The position numbers and the translations under genes are program-made. From NCBI GenBank assembly GCA_002702895.1, contig PACX01000025.1:11695-74754 (forward strand): DNA of 63,060 nt, given 5' to 3'. Source of the stretch: Flavobacteriaceae bacterium (GTDB lineage Bacteria > Bacteroidota > Bacteroidia > Flavobacteriales > Flavobacteriaceae). Positions 1 to 9,742 of the stretch are shown here, in pieces. A model generated the notes under the pieces. It had not been told where the DNA came from. It was given only the letters and a program-made list of their open reading frames with translations, and made no database searches. Every line of letters starts with the position of its first letter. Within the stretch, counting starts at the first letter, position 1.

Positions 1-494
1 TTTTCATTTGAAAATTGAAAAAAAACTCCACTCATTATAGGTCTTAAGTCATCATTTCCAGATGCAAAAATTGTTGTATTTATAGCTTGAAATAAAACTT
101 GAGAGGAAATGCTTGAGTTCGATGCGTCGCTTATTGATACTGTCTTTGGAAATTCATCTCCATTTGCATAAGCTAGTGCATATTTACCATGATTTGAACT
201 TATTTCAATTGTATTATTTTCTAGAATTTTAAATGTTAATGGCTGTTCAGGAAAAGTTTTTAAAGTATCAATCAATAGCTTAGCAGGAATAGCAATAGAA
301 TTTATTTCATTTGATTCAATTTCAATATCTGCAGATAATATTGTTTCTAAATCAGATGCAGTAATTTTTAAAAGGTTTTTAGATATGTCAAAAAGAAAGT
401 AATCAAGTATGGGTAATGTATTATTGGTGCTTAAAATACCACCTAAGACTTGAATATTTTTTAATAATAGAGAGCTTGAAACAATGAATTTCAT
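1..494 (-). CDS. dnaN: DNA polymerase III subunit beta (sliding clamp), N-terminal part
   Basis: This is the N-terminal 164 residues of the ring-shaped clamp that tethers DNA polymerase III to DNA. The gene starts at an ATG (492-494) and is cut by the left window edge, so domain III and most of domain II are missing. The visible protein begins MKFIVSSSLLLKNIQ and contains the family segments LPILDYFLFDI, ITASDLETILSA and FPEQPLTF, which are typical of flavobacterial DnaN. The reading frame is open throughout, so nothing suggests a pseudogene. The divergent neighbours to the right are a SAM hydroxide adenosyltransferase and phoH. The truncation is an artefact of the window, not biological. Confidence 0.95.
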   Translation of the reverse strand, partial: MKFIVSSSLLLKNIQVLGGILSTNNTLPILDYFLFDISKNLLKITASDLETILSADIEIESNEINSIAIPAKLLIDTLKTFPEQPLTFKILENNTIEISSNHGKYALAYANGDEFPKTVSISDASNSSISSQVLFQAINTTIFASGNDDLRPIMSGVFFQFSNE

Positions 495-572
495 AAACAA
501 ATAAATAGGGTTGTAAATATATTAGAATATAATGTTAAAATAAAACAATTTTATTAACAGTTTATACATTAA

Positions 573-1403
573 TTAATTAAACTTAATAGTAACAACATCT
601 CTAAATTTTAAACCAAACAAACTACTAGCCCCACCAGTTATTAACGCATTACTTTTATAAATAGCTAATTCGAGAAGATTAGCTTTATTAAATAATGCAA
701 TTTTTTTACCTTCTTCTTTTCTTAATTCTTTTTTAACATCAAATTTTATTGAATTACTGTATGAATTTACTATTGAATTAAATTGAAAATTTCTAGCATT
801 TATTATAAATGGTCTAGATTTTCCAAATTCTTCAAAAACTAACTTTGAAATATTTGTAACAATATTTTCATAATTATCAATATATAATACATTTCCTATT
901 ATTTCTTTGTTCTTTTCGTTTAAAATAGGGTTGATATCATAAAGTTCTTTTAGTTGATTTATTTTTTTTCCAACTAAGTCAATTGATCCCCCTCGATAGA
1001 TATGTGCTGCTACTTTCACAAAAACATCTAAAACTGTAAAACTAGAAGTAGAGGAATTATGAATATTAATTTCTATAATTTTTTCAGGTTTAATTTTATT
1101 AGCAATCAAAGACATTATTCCATTATCTGCACATATAAAAAAATGACCATCCAATTTTATGACTAAATGTTTTTTTTCAGGTGTTTTCTCAGAATCAACT
1201 CCAATGATATGAATAGATCCTTCAGGAAAATTTTTATAAGAATTTTCAATAATATAAGCTCCTTCAATAATATTAAAAGGTGATATTTCATTTGAAATAT
1301 CAACAATATTTACATTAGAGATTTCACTATATAATGCTCCCTTTACAGAACCAATGAAGTGGTCTTTAGTTCCAAAATCAGTTGTTAAAGTAATAACAGA
1401 CAT
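573..1403 (-). CDS. S-adenosyl-L-methionine hydroxide adenosyltransferase (DUF62/SAM hydrolase family)
   Basis: A 276-residue member of the PF01887 family, whose characterised members split S-adenosylmethionine into adenosine and methionine using a water-derived hydroxide. The N-terminal signature TTDFGTKDHFIG (about residues 7-18) and the segment CADNGIMSLI, which lies near the nucleotide site, are both present. Length is normal for the family (about 260-290). The start is an ATG at 1401-1403. It is divergent from phoH, with about 79 bases between the starts. There is no signal peptide, so it is cytosolic. The physiological role (SAM turnover or methionine recycling) is inferred from characterised relatives. 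Confidence 0.9.
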   Translation of the reverse strand: MSVITLTTDFGTKDHFIGSVKGALYSEISNVNIVDISNEISPFNIIEGAYIIENSYKNFPEGSIHIIGVDSEKTPEKKHLVIKLDGHFFICADNGIMSLIANKIKPEKIIEINIHNSSTSSFTVLDVFVKVAAHIYRGGSIDLVGKKINQLKELYDINPILNEKNKEIIGNVLYIDNYENIVTNISKLVFEEFGKSRPFIINARNFQFNSIVNSYSNSIKFDVKKELRKEEGKKIALFNKANLLELAIYKSNALITGGASSLFGLKFRDVVTIKFN

Positions 1404-1482
1404 TTGTTAATAGAAAACTTATATTTAGGATTAAAAATTACATAAATTTACAACTTGCCAATAAATAAGTAACTAACCAATA

Positions 1483-2433
1483 GTGAAAAAACTAGAATAT
1501 TTTATTAAAAATATACATCCAATGGATTTTTTTGATAAAAAGAAATATGATATAACTAAATTAATTAAGGAAAACTTCCCTAAAGTAAAAATAATTTTTA
1601 AAGGGGATAGGATAATTGCTAACGGAGAAGATTCTCTTATAATTCTTCTGAAAAATAGACTTGATTCTTTAATTTTCTTAATTAAAGAAAATGACAACAT
1701 TAATGAAAAAATAATTAATTCAATCATGTCTGGAAATGGTGATAAATTAATTGCTTCTATTTATGAAAAAGTAATATTGTATGGTGTTAAAAAGAAAAAA
1801 ATTAAAGCTCATACTGTTAATCAAATTAAAATTGTTAATGCTTTTGAAAATAATGATATGGTGTTTGCGATTGGGCCAGCTGGTACGGGAAAGACCTATA
1901 CTGGAATTGCTGTAGCAGTTAAAGCTTTAAAAGACAAACTAGTAAATAAAATAATTTTGACAAGCCCTGCCATAGAAGCTGGAGAAAGTTTAGGGTATCT
2001 TCCTGGTGACATGAAAGACAAATTAGATCCGTATATGCAACCTCTTTATGATGCGCTAAGAGAAATGATTACAATTGAAAAACTAAATGATTATATAAAT
2101 AGAGAAATAATTGAAATTGCTCCTTTAGCATTTATGAGAGGAAGAACATTAGATAATGCATTTGTAATATTAGATGAAGGACAGAATACTACACATAATC
2201 AAATGAAAATGTTTCTAACAAGAATGGGAAATAATGCTAAATTTATGATTAATGGTGATCCTGGTCAAATTGACCTTCCATATGGAACAAGATCTGGGTT
2301 AAAAGAAGCTAATGATATTCTTAAAGATATTGATGGGATTAAGATAATTTATTTGGACGATTCAGATGTTATTAGACATAGAGTTGTAAAAAAAATAATT
2401 AATGCATATAAAGATAGAAAACATCTTAATTAA
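1483..2433 (+). CDS. phoH: PhoH family ATPase
   Basis: A 316-residue PhoH-like P-loop ATPase. Walker A GPAGTGKT lies at residues 131-138 and the Walker B-like DEGQN at 231-235; GESLGYLPGD and the GDPGQIDLPYG segment are also family hallmarks. In other bacteria PhoH proteins are linked to phosphate starvation and RNA metabolism, but their precise activity is poorly defined. The start is GTG at 1483: the next in-frame ATG (residue 14) would remove the conserved N-terminal stretch (KLEYFIKNI...FPKVKIIFKGD), so GTG is preferred. purC starts 5 bases downstream on the same strand, so the two are probably cotranscribed. Confidence 0.93.
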   Translation: MKKLEYFIKNIHPMDFFDKKKYDITKLIKENFPKVKIIFKGDRIIANGEDSLIILLKNRLDSLIFLIKENDNINEKIINSIMSGNGDKLIASIYEKVILYGVKKKKIKAHTVNQIKIVNAFENNDMVFAIGPAGTGKTYTGIAVAVKALKDKLVNKIILTSPAIEAGESLGYLPGDMKDKLDPYMQPLYDALREMITIEKLNDYINREIIEIAPLAFMRGRTLDNAFVILDEGQNTTHNQMKMFLTRMGNNAKFMINGDPGQIDLPYGTRSGLKEANDILKDIDGIKIIYLDDSDVIRHRVVKKIINAYKDRKHLN

Positions 2434-2438
2434 TTTAT

Positions 2439-3389
2439 ATGAATACAATTACCAGAACAGATTTTAATTTTCCAAATCAAATTTCAAAATATTCAGGAAA
2501 AGTAAGAGACGTTTATAATATTGATAATAAATTACTAATTATGATTGCATCAGATAGACTTTCTGCATTTGATGTTATACTTCCAAGAGGAATACCTTTT
2601 AAAGGACAAATTTTAAATCAAATTGCATCTAAAATGTTAAATGCAACATCTCATATTGTTCCAAATTGGTTAGAAAGCTCACCTGATCCCAATGTTTCAA
2701 TTGGAGAAATTTGTGTACCATTTAAAATTGAAATGGTAATTAGAGGATATCTTTCAGGTCATGCAGCTAGATTATATAATTCAGGTTTTAGAAAAATATG
2801 TGGAGTGAATATGCCCGATAGGATGAAAGAAAATGATAAATTTCCAAATCCTATAATTACTCCTACGACAAAAGCCGTTGATGGTAATCATGATCATGAT
2901 ATTTCAAAAGAAGATATTTTAAAAAATAATATAATTTCTAAAAACGAATATTCGATGCTTGAAGAATATACCTATAAACTTTATAAAGAAGGATGTAGGA
3001 TTGCTCATGATCAAGGACTTATTTTAGTAGACACAAAATATGAATTTGGTAAAAATTCTAATGGAAAAATAATGCTAATTGATGAAATACATACTCCTGA
3101 TTCGTCAAGATATTTCTATCTTGACTCATATACAGAACTTCAAAAAATAAAATCTCCTCAAAAACAACTTTCAAAGGAGTTTGTAAGACAATGGCTAATA
3201 AGTAATGGTTTTCAAGGGAAAGATGGTCAGAAAATTCCTAAAATGAACGATGATTATATAAATGGAGTTTCTGAAAGATATATAGAGTTATTTGAAAAAA
3301 TAACAGGATCTAAATTTATAAAGGGAAATACTAAAAATATTCAAAAAAGGATAGAGGAAAATGTAAAAAATTATTTAAAATCAAGGTAA
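2439..3389 (+). CDS. purC: Phosphoribosylaminoimidazole-succinocarboxamide synthase (SAICAR synthetase)
   Basis: Joins CAIR and aspartate with ATP to form SAICAR, a late step of de novo purine synthesis. The signatures SGKVRDVY (19-26) and SDRLSAFD (38-45), the later VDTKYEFG and the DEIHTPDSSR segment are intact. At 316 residues it is the long form (yeast-like), common in Bacteroidota, rather than the roughly 240-residue enterobacterial form. It follows phoH by 5 bases. The 3' end overlaps the convergent miaA by 19 bases (3371-3389), so the last codons of both genes share DNA. Confidence 0.97.
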   Translation: MNTITRTDFNFPNQISKYSGKVRDVYNIDNKLLIMIASDRLSAFDVILPRGIPFKGQILNQIASKMLNATSHIVPNWLESSPDPNVSIGEICVPFKIEMVIRGYLSGHAARLYNSGFRKICGVNMPDRMKENDKFPNPIITPTTKAVDGNHDHDISKEDILKNNIISKNEYSMLEEYTYKLYKEGCRIAHDQGLILVDTKYEFGKNSNGKIMLIDEIHTPDSSRYFYLDSYTELQKIKSPQKQLSKEFVRQWLISNGFQGKDGQKIPKMNDDYINGVSERYIELFEKITGSKFIKGNTKNIQKRIEENVKNYLKSR

Positions 3390-4273
3390 CTTTTTATAAT
3401 ATCTTTATGATCTGATTTATTATCAATCCAAAAAATATCTTTCCTTTTTCTTAACCATGTCATCTGTCTTTTGGAAAATCTTCTAGTATTTTTTTTTATT
3501 TCTTCAATAGATTGTTTAAAAGTTACCTTTTTTTCTAAAAAAAGAAATAATTCTTTATAACCAAGAGTGTTTAATGCATTTAATTCTTTATTGTTAATCA
3601 AAGTTTTTACTTCTTCTAAAAAACCATTCTCTATCATTTTGTCAACTCTTGAATTTATTTTTTGATATAGCAACTCTCTATTTATATCAATTCCTATATG
3701 AAATAAATTAAAACTATGAATAGTTTTTTTCTTTCCAATAAATGAAGAATAAGGTTTTTTAGATGAAATAGATATTTCTAAGGCTCTAATTAATCTTCTA
3801 GGATTTTGTTTATCTACATTGTTATAATACACTGGATCTATCTTTTTTAATTCTTTTTGAAGATATTCAATTCCAAATTTCTCAAATTTTAAATTTAAAT
3901 CTCTACGAACTTGATGGTTAATATCAGGAAAGTTGTCCAGACCATTAATTACAGAATCCATGTATAAGCCTGAGCCTCCTACCATAATTATATAGTCATT
4001 GATCTTTAATTTATCTTTAATTATAGACAATGCTTCATCATGAAAATCTTTAATTGTGTAGATATCAAATATAGATTTATGCTGTATACAATGATGCGTT
4101 ACAGATTTTAATTGTTTTTTAGTAGGTACAGCAGTTCCAATAGACATTTCTTTATAAAACTGCCTAGAATCAGAAGAAATTATATCGCAATTTAATTCTT
4201 TAGCTAATTTTATACTAAACTTTGTTTTTCCTGAGGCTGTAGGTCCTGAAACAGTAATTAGTGTTTTTTTCAT
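3371..4273 (-). CDS. miaA: tRNA dimethylallyltransferase
   Basis: Transfers a dimethylallyl group to N6 of A37 in tRNAs that read UNN codons. The P-loop GPTASGKT (residues 10-17) and the catalytic DSRQFY motif (35-40) are present, as are the NPRRLIRALEI segment and the basic C-terminal FSKRQMTWLRKR. The 300-residue length is normal. It is the last gene of a minus-strand run (oxidoreductase, YggS, exonuclease, miaA), and its ATG overlaps the end of the exonuclease gene by 4 bases, suggesting translational coupling. It converges on and overlaps purC. Confidence 0.97.
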   Translation of the reverse strand: MKKTLITVSGPTASGKTKFSIKLAKELNCDIISSDSRQFYKEMSIGTAVPTKKQLKSVTHHCIQHKSIFDIYTIKDFHDEALSIIKDKLKINDYIIMVGGSGLYMDSVINGLDNFPDINHQVRRDLNLKFEKFGIEYLQKELKKIDPVYYNNVDKQNPRRLIRALEISISSKKPYSSFIGKKKTIHSFNLFHIGIDINRELLYQKINSRVDKMIENGFLEEVKTLINNKELNALNTLGYKELFLFLEKKVTFKQSIEEIKKNTRRFSKRQMTWLRKRKDIFWIDNKSDHKDIIKSYLDFK

Positions 4274-5559
4274 TTTAAATATTCAATATTGACTATTTTT
4301 TCAACACTATTTTTTTTTAAATAATTATTAATTAATTTATTGTAAACCTCATTTGGCTTAACTTTTGAAATTAATGATTCTAAAATGTTATAATTAGTTA
4401 TTTGATGATTTAAATTAAAATATCCAAAACCAATATAATTAGAGTGTTTTATTAAAATAACACTTTTTTCATCTATACTTCTTCCATTGTCTACAATAAT
4501 CATGTTTTTATGTGGATATGAAATTTCTTTTAAAAAATGATCAATCTTTATTGAGTTCAGATTATTTTTCTGACTTTCCCTAACATCATACTTATCATAA
4601 ATACTAAATAATCTTTTATTAGCATTTTTTAGAGAACTATAGGTTTCTAGATATTTGACATTGCTTTCAAAATGAGAAATTCTTAAAAATTTATTTTCTT
4701 TAGAATCAAAACATAATTCTAACCCAAATTTAGATACATCTTTTTTCATAAGTTTATTAAATTTTGGTTTATGTTCCATAATTTCATCGGTCTCTTTTAA
4801 AATAGAGATTAACTCATTACCACATTTCTCATAGGAAACTGAACTTGTTTCAAGTTGTATCTTTAATGATTTATTAGTTTTTCCAGTTAAATGTTGATTA
4901 ATTCTATTTTTGATATTTTTACTTTTTCCTATGTAGATAATTTTACCCTCATCATTATGGATGTAATAAATTCCACATTCATTTGTAAGATTTTCAATTA
5001 TTTTATAAAATTTTGTTTTTTTTATAATTGTTTTTTTTAAAAATTCATTTATTATAATTTTCTTTTTGTCTTTATTAAGTAATAATTTAAATAACTCTAC
5101 TGTAGCCAAAGCATCCCCTGCAGCACGGTGTCTGTTAGAAATAGGAATACCCAGGGATTTAACTAATTTACCAAGTTTATAAGAGTTTTTATTTGGAATT
5201 AATTTTTTAGATAATTTTACTGTACATAATTGAGGAATTGAAAAATCATATCCTAGTCTTTTAAACTCTATTCTTAAAAGCCTGTAATCAAAAGATGAAT
5301 TGTGAGCAACTAAAATAGACTGTTCAGTAATTTCTAAAATTCTTTTTGCAATTTCAAAAAACTTTGGTGCTCTAGTCAGCATTTTATTGTTAATACCTGT
5401 TAATTTTTGAACATATGGTTGAATTGGAATTTCAGGATTAACCAAACTTATAAATTGATCTATTATTTTAATTCCATCAAATTTATAAATAGCAATTTCA
5501 GTTATTCCCTCTTCATTAAACTTTCCTCCAGTGGTTTCTACATCTATTATTGAATACAA
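4270..5559 (-). CDS. DEDDh 3'-5' exonuclease fused to GIY-YIG endonuclease domain
   Basis: A 429-residue two-nuclease protein. Residues 1-165 form a DnaQ-like exonuclease: the acidic pair in DVETTGG (D6, E8), VAHNSSFDYRL (84-94) and the final HRAAGDA (H144, D149) give a DEDDh set. Residues 195-280 form a GIY-YIG domain like that of UvrC or Cho, with GIYYI (196-200) and IIYIGKS (207-213), plus a downstream Glu in ETDEIMEHKPKFN. The last 140 residues match nothing I recognise. The start is TTG at 5557-5559, giving MYSIIDVETTGG, which fits the domain exactly. A DNA-repair role is inferred from the domains. Confidence 0.9.
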   Translation of the reverse strand: MYSIIDVETTGGKFNEEGITEIAIYKFDGIKIIDQFISLVNPEIPIQPYVQKLTGINNKMLTRAPKFFEIAKRILEITEQSILVAHNSSFDYRLLRIEFKRLGYDFSIPQLCTVKLSKKLIPNKNSYKLGKLVKSLGIPISNRHRAAGDALATVELFKLLLNKDKKKIIINEFLKKTIIKKTKFYKIIENLTNECGIYYIHNDEGKIIYIGKSKNIKNRINQHLTGKTNKSLKIQLETSSVSYEKCGNELISILKETDEIMEHKPKFNKLMKKDVSKFGLELCFDSKENKFLRISHFESNVKYLETYSSLKNANKRLFSIYDKYDVRESQKNNLNSIKIDHFLKEISYPHKNMIIVDNGRSIDEKSVILIKHSNYIGFGYFNLNHQITNYNILESLISKVKPNEVYNKLINNYLKKNSVEKIVNIEYLK

Positions 5560-5569
5560 ACTGTTTTAT

Positions 5570-6220
5570 TTAAGATCTTTTTCCAAAAATGTTACTCCCT
5601 AATCTAATAATATTACTATTTTCATCAATAGCTATTTTATAATCTGAACTCATTCCCATTGATAAAAATTTAAATGAATAATTACTTTTAAATTTTTCAT
5701 ATATGGTATTCAAGTTTTTAAATTGTTTTCTGATTATTTTTTGATTGGATGTAAAACTAGCCATTCCCATTAGACCTAATACAGAAATATTTTTAAATTC
5801 TTTAATTTTTTCTGATAATAATAATTTATTTATTTCTTCATATGAAAAGCCAAATTTTGTTAAATCATGAGAGATGTCAACTTGAATTAATACATTAATA
5901 TTTCTGTTATTTTTAAGAGCCTGTTTATTAATTTCTTCTAATAATTTTAAACTATGAACACTATGAATCATGTATATAAAATCAGCTATATATTTAACTT
6001 TATTTCTTTGTAAATGACCAATCATATGCCATTTTATATTTTTTGGAAGTTTTTCAGCTTTTTTAACAAGTTCTTGAGTTTTATTTTCTCCAAAATGTAA
6101 TTGTCCATTTTGATAAGCAACTTTAATATCATTAATGGGTTTTGTTTTTGAAACAGCAACAAGTAAAACATCATCAGGTATTTCAGTATTTATTTTATTT
6201 AAATTTAATGAGATATTCAT
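5570..6220 (-). CDS. YggS/PLPBP family pyridoxal phosphate homeostasis protein
   Basis: A 216-residue single-barrel PLP-binding protein of the YggS/PROSC family, which buffers free PLP and has no well-established catalytic activity. Lys25 in VAVSKTKPI is the expected Schiff-base residue. HFGENKTQELVKKA, WHMIGHLQRNKVK and LSMGMSSDYKIAI are the other family blocks, and the C-terminal RLGSNIFGKR is intact. Its ATG overlaps the stop of the upstream oxidoreductase by 4 bases, and it lies 10 bases before the exonuclease gene, so it is mid-operon. Confidence 0.94.
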   Translation of the reverse strand: MNISLNLNKINTEIPDDVLLVAVSKTKPINDIKVAYQNGQLHFGENKTQELVKKAEKLPKNIKWHMIGHLQRNKVKYIADFIYMIHSVHSLKLLEEINKQALKNNRNINVLIQVDISHDLTKFGFSYEEINKLLLSEKIKEFKNISVLGLMGMASFTSNQKIIRKQFKNLNTIYEKFKSNYSFKFLSMGMSSDYKIAIDENSNIIRLGSNIFGKRS

Positions 6221-7167
6221 TTCATCTTTTTTAGAATTTCATTAGCAAGTTTTAATGCATTTAAACCATCTTCTAAACTTACTATTGGAGTAGAACCTTC
6301 TAAAATAGATTTAGCAAAGGCATTATGTTCTTCTACTATAGCATTCTTATCTTCTATTTCTGGGTTATTATAAAAAATTTCTTTTTTCTTTCCAGTCGAG
6401 TTTTCAATAACCATAGCATATTTATCATCATTTTTTATTACATCTTTTATCTCAACTATTTCTGTTTTCTTTTCTAAAAAATCAATTGAGATATATGAAT
6501 TTGATTGAAATAATCTTGTTTTTCTCATATTTTTTAACGAAATCCTGCTCGCTGTAAAGTTTGCTACACATCCATTTTCAAATTCAACTCTTGCATTACA
6601 TATATCAGGTGTTTCATTTATAACACATACTCCATTTGCATTTATATCTTTAGGATTGGATTTAACAAGACTTAAAACAATATCTATATCATGAATCATT
6701 AAGTCTAATATTACAGAAACATCATTTCCTCGAGGATTAAATTCAGCTAATCTATGACACTCAATGAATTTGGGGTTTTTAATAATATCGTTTAAACATG
6801 TAAAAGCACTATTAAATCTTTCAACGTGTCCAACTTGTCCTTTAGAATTATTCCTTTTAGACAAATTAACTAAATCAGTAGCTTGACTAACAGTTTCTGT
6901 TATTGGTTTTTCAATAAAAACATGCTTAGAATTTTCAATACATTTTTTGGCGATTTTATAATGATTAGGAGTATTAGTACAAATAAATACAGCTTCAATA
7001 GAATTAATTAATTCATTAATATTGTCAAAAAACAATAATTTATCATGATTTGTAGGTTTTTTATTTATGTCGTAATAACCTATTAGTTTAAAAAAATTAG
7101 ATTCTTTAAGAAGTTTTAGATGAATTGAACCAAGGTGTCCAATACCAATTACACCAGCTTTAATCAT
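6217..7167 (-). CDS. Gfo/Idh/MocA family NAD(P)-dependent oxidoreductase
   Basis: The N-terminal Rossmann fold has GVIGIGHLGSIH (GxGxxG at 8-13 counting from the chosen start), and the catalytic-type EKPIT motif follows. The C-terminal half is the usual alpha/beta dimerisation domain. Substrate cannot be read from sequence; relatives act on sugars, inositols or biliverdin-like compounds. I place the start at the ATG 7165-7167 (316 residues). An in-frame TTG at 7180-7182 would add five residues (MKKNK), but it coincides with a promoter-like TATTTTTG box (7180-7187, minus strand). It is the first gene of a four-gene run ending in miaA. Confidence 0.88.
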   Translation of the reverse strand: MIKAGVIGIGHLGSIHLKLLKESNFFKLIGYYDINKKPTNHDKLLFFDNINELINSIEAVFICTNTPNHYKIAKKCIENSKHVFIEKPITETVSQATDLVNLSKRNNSKGQVGHVERFNSAFTCLNDIIKNPKFIECHRLAEFNPRGNDVSVILDLMIHDIDIVLSLVKSNPKDINANGVCVINETPDICNARVEFENGCVANFTASRISLKNMRKTRLFQSNSYISIDFLEKKTEIVEIKDVIKNDDKYAMVIENSTGKKKEIFYNNPEIEDKNAIVEEHNAFAKSILEGSTPIVSLEDGLNALKLANEILKKMK

Positions 7168-7225
7168 TTTATTTTTTTTCAAAAATACAATACTTATTGT
7201 TATTTTTATTTTTATTTATTCATAT

Positions 7226-7867
7226 TTGATAGATACTTCTAAACACAAAGGATTAAGAAAAAAATTAGTTGACAAACTTATCCAAAAAGGTATTGATTCA
7301 AAAGAAGTTTTAAATGCTATTAATAGTATTCCTAGACACCTGTTTATGGATAAAGATTTTGAATCTCATGCATATATTGATAAGGCATTTCCAATTGGAT
7401 CGAATCAAACTATTTCTCAGCCCTACACAGTTGCACTTCAAACCTCTTTATTAAAATTAAAACCAAACCAAAAAGTTTTAGAAATTGGAACTGGATCAGG
7501 ATATCAAACGGCAATTTTAGTAAAATTAAAAGCAAAAGTTTATACAATTGAAAGACAACATAATTTATATAGAAAGGCAATAAAAAAATTGCCTATTTTG
7601 GGTTTTAAACCTGAATTAATTAAATATGGTGACGGATATCTAGGAATTAAAGACTATGCTCCTTATGACAAAATTTTAATAACTGCTGGGGCAGCTGATG
7701 TTCCAAAAAAATTATTATTACAACTTAAGATAGGAGGGGAAATGGTAATTCCAGTTGGTAAAAATATACAAGAAATGACATGTATTAAAAGAGTAAGTAA
7801 AAATAAATTTGAAAAAGAAATGATGGGTAAATTTAGTTTCGTTCCTATGTTAAAAAATACAAATTAA
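7226..7867 (+). CDS. pcm: Protein-L-isoaspartate O-methyltransferase
   Basis: Methylates isoaspartyl residues in damaged proteins to start their repair. The SAM-binding motif I is VLEIGTGSGYQTAIL, preceded by the family block IGSNQTISQPYTVALQT; the later motif GDGYLGIKDYAPYDKILIT is also present. The 213-residue length is normal. The only plausible start is TTG at 7226, giving MIDTSKHKGLRKKLV, which matches family N-termini; no in-frame ATG lies upstream of the conserved block. It converges on smpB, and both genes stop within the same TTAA (7864-7867). Confidence 0.94.
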   Translation: MIDTSKHKGLRKKLVDKLIQKGIDSKEVLNAINSIPRHLFMDKDFESHAYIDKAFPIGSNQTISQPYTVALQTSLLKLKPNQKVLEIGTGSGYQTAILVKLKAKVYTIERQHNLYRKAIKKLPILGFKPELIKYGDGYLGIKDYAPYDKILITAGAADVPKKLLLQLKIGGEMVIPVGKNIQEMTCIKRVSKNKFEKEMMGKFSFVPMLKNTN

Positions 7868-8325
7868 TTATTGTTTTCTTTTTTAATTCTGTCAAGTTGA
7901 ATTTTATTTTCCCTTTTTTTTATTGATTCTCTTTTATCATAAATCTTTTTACCTTTAGCCAATGATATCAATACTTTTGCATATCCTTTTTCGTTAATAA
8001 ACACTTTTAAAGGTATAATTGTTAAACCAGTATTTTTCACTTCTTTATAAAGTTTGTTTAATTCAGTTTTGTTTAATAAGAGTTTTCGCTGACTTCTTGT
8101 TTTGTGGTTGAATTGATTTCCATAAGAATATTCATCAATAAACATGTTTATAATAAATAATTCACCATAGTTATTAAATTCACAGAAACTCTCTGAGATA
8201 GAAGCTTTGTTCGCTCTAATTGATTTTATTTCAGTTCCTGTTAATACAATTCCAGCTGAAAATTGATCCATTAAAGTATATTCAAACTTAGCTTTTTTAT
8301 TAATTATGTTTACCCTTTTATTCAC
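7864..8325 (-). CDS. smpB: SsrA-binding protein SmpB
   Basis: Binds tmRNA and brings it to stalled ribosomes for trans-translation. The signature AGIVLTGTEIKSIRANKASISESFC is present and the C-terminal tail is basic (KKIYDKRESIKKRE). The 153-residue length is normal. The start is GTG at 8323-8325 (MNKRVNIINKKAKFEY); the next methionine is inside the fold, so GTG is preferred. tmRNA itself is not in this window. It is divergent from glyA across a 142-base gap. Confidence 0.95.
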   Translation of the reverse strand: MNKRVNIINKKAKFEYTLMDQFSAGIVLTGTEIKSIRANKASISESFCEFNNYGELFIINMFIDEYSYGNQFNHKTRSQRKLLLNKTELNKLYKEVKNTGLTIIPLKVFINEKGYAKVLISLAKGKKIYDKRESIKKRENKIQLDRIKKENNN

Positions 8326-8418
8326 TATGCAAAGTTAAGAAGTATATTTAATTTACAATCTCCAATTAAAATTGTTAATTCTTTATTGATAATTAATTGA
8401 TTTTATTTATTAAATACG

Positions 8419-8449
8419 TTGTTAACCATTTTATTGATCATTAAATTTG
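8419..8449 (+). promoter_or_regulatory. Bacteroidota-type promoter of glyA
   Basis: A TTG (8419-8421) lies 20 bases before TAAATTTG (8442-8449). This matches the known Bacteroidota promoter pattern of a -33 TTTG-like and a -7 TAnnTTTG box. The glyA ATG begins 18 bases after the box, giving a leader of roughly 12-14 bases. It is the best-formed promoter in the window. Confidence 0.6.
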
Positions 8450-8467
8450 ATTTCCTAAACAAAAATT

Positions 8468-9742
8468 ATGCAGATTGATAATGAAATTTTTCAGCTTATA
8501 AATAAAGAAGAGAATAGACAGTTAACTGGAATTGAATTAATCGCTTCAGAGAATTTTACTAGTCCTGCAGTAATGAAAGCAACGGGATCAATTCTTACGA
8601 ATAAATATGCTGAGGGTTACCCGGGAAAAAGATATTATGGTGGATGTGAAGTTGTTGATGAAATAGAAGATATTGCAATTAATCGAGCCAAAGATTTGTT
8701 TGGAGCATCATATGCTAATGTTCAGCCTCATTCAGGTTCACAAGCAAACTCGTCTGTTTATCATGCTTTCTTAAATCCAGGTGATAAAATTTTGGGATTT
8801 GATTTATCTCACGGAGGTCATTTAACTCATGGATCACCTGTTAATTTTAGTGGAAGATTGTACAATCCTGTTTTTTATGGTGTGGAGAGAGAAACTGGCA
8901 TCTTAAATTATGATAAAATAATGATGATAGCCAAAAAAGAAAAACCAAAATTAATTATTGCAGGAGCTTCAGCTTACTCAAGAGATATTGATTATAAGAA
9001 ATTCCGTGAAATAGCGGATAGTATCAACGCTTTTTTAATGGCAGACATATCACATCCTTCAGGACTTATTGCTAAGGGAATACTTAATGACCCTATTCCA
9101 CACTGTCATGTAGTTACAACAACTACTCATAAAACTCTAAGAGGTCCAAGAGGTGGTTTAATATTAATGGGTGAGGACTTTGAAAATCCATTTGGTCAAA
9201 AATTAAAGAATGGATCATTAAAAAAGATGTCTTCATTAATTAACCTAGCTGTCTTTCCAGGAAATCAAGGTGGACCGCTTGAACATGTCATTGCAGGAAA
9301 AGCAATTGCTTTTAGAGAAGCTCTGACCGATGATTTTATGAATTATATAGTTCAGGTTAGACAAAATGCTAAATCAATGGCTAAAGAGTTTGTTAAAAGA
9401 GATTATAATATCATTTCAGGAGGAACAGATAATCATATGATGTTAATAGATTTAAGAAATAAGAATATTTCTGGAAAAGATGCCGAAATAGCTCTTGTAA
9501 ATGCTGATATAACTGCAAATAAGAACATGGTACCATTTGATGATAAGTCTCCATTTATAACTTCTGGAATTCGTTTTGGCACACCTGCAATTACTACAAG
9601 AGGATTAAATCATACTGAAATGAAATCAATAGTAGATTTTATAGATAGGGTAATAGTAAATCATGATAATGAAAATGAAATAAATAAAGTTAAGAATGAT
9701 GTAAATAAATTAATGAAAGGAAGATTATTATTTAATTATTGA
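8468..9742 (+). CDS. glyA: Serine hydroxymethyltransferase
   Basis: PLP enzyme interconverting serine and glycine with tetrahydrofolate, the main source of one-carbon units. The Schiff-base lysine is K222 in [39 protein letters not shown], the [10 protein letters not shown] loop and PAITTRG are conserved. The 424-residue length is normal. It has its own promoter upstream. Its 3' end overlaps the convergent glutaminyl cyclase gene by 7 bases. Confidence 0.98.
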   Translation: MQIDNEIFQLINKEENRQLTGIELIASENFTSPAVMKATGSILTNKYAEGYPGKRYYGGCEVVDEIEDIAINRAKDLFGASYANVQPHSGSQANSSVYHAFLNPGDKILGFDLSHGGHLTHGSPVNFSGRLYNPVFYGVERETGILNYDKIMMIAKKEKPKLIIAGASAYSRDIDYKKFREIADSINAFLMADISHPSGLIAKGILNDPIPHCHVVTTTTHKTLRGPRGGLILMGEDFENPFGQKLKNGSLKKMSSLINLAVFPGNQGGPLEHVIAGKAIAFREALTDDFMNYIVQVRQNAKSMAKEFVKRDYNIISGGTDNHMMLIDLRNKNISGKDAEIALVNADITANKNMVPFDDKSPFITSGIRFGTPAITTRGLNHTEMKSIVDFIDRVIVNHDNENEINKVKNDVNKLMKGRLLFNY

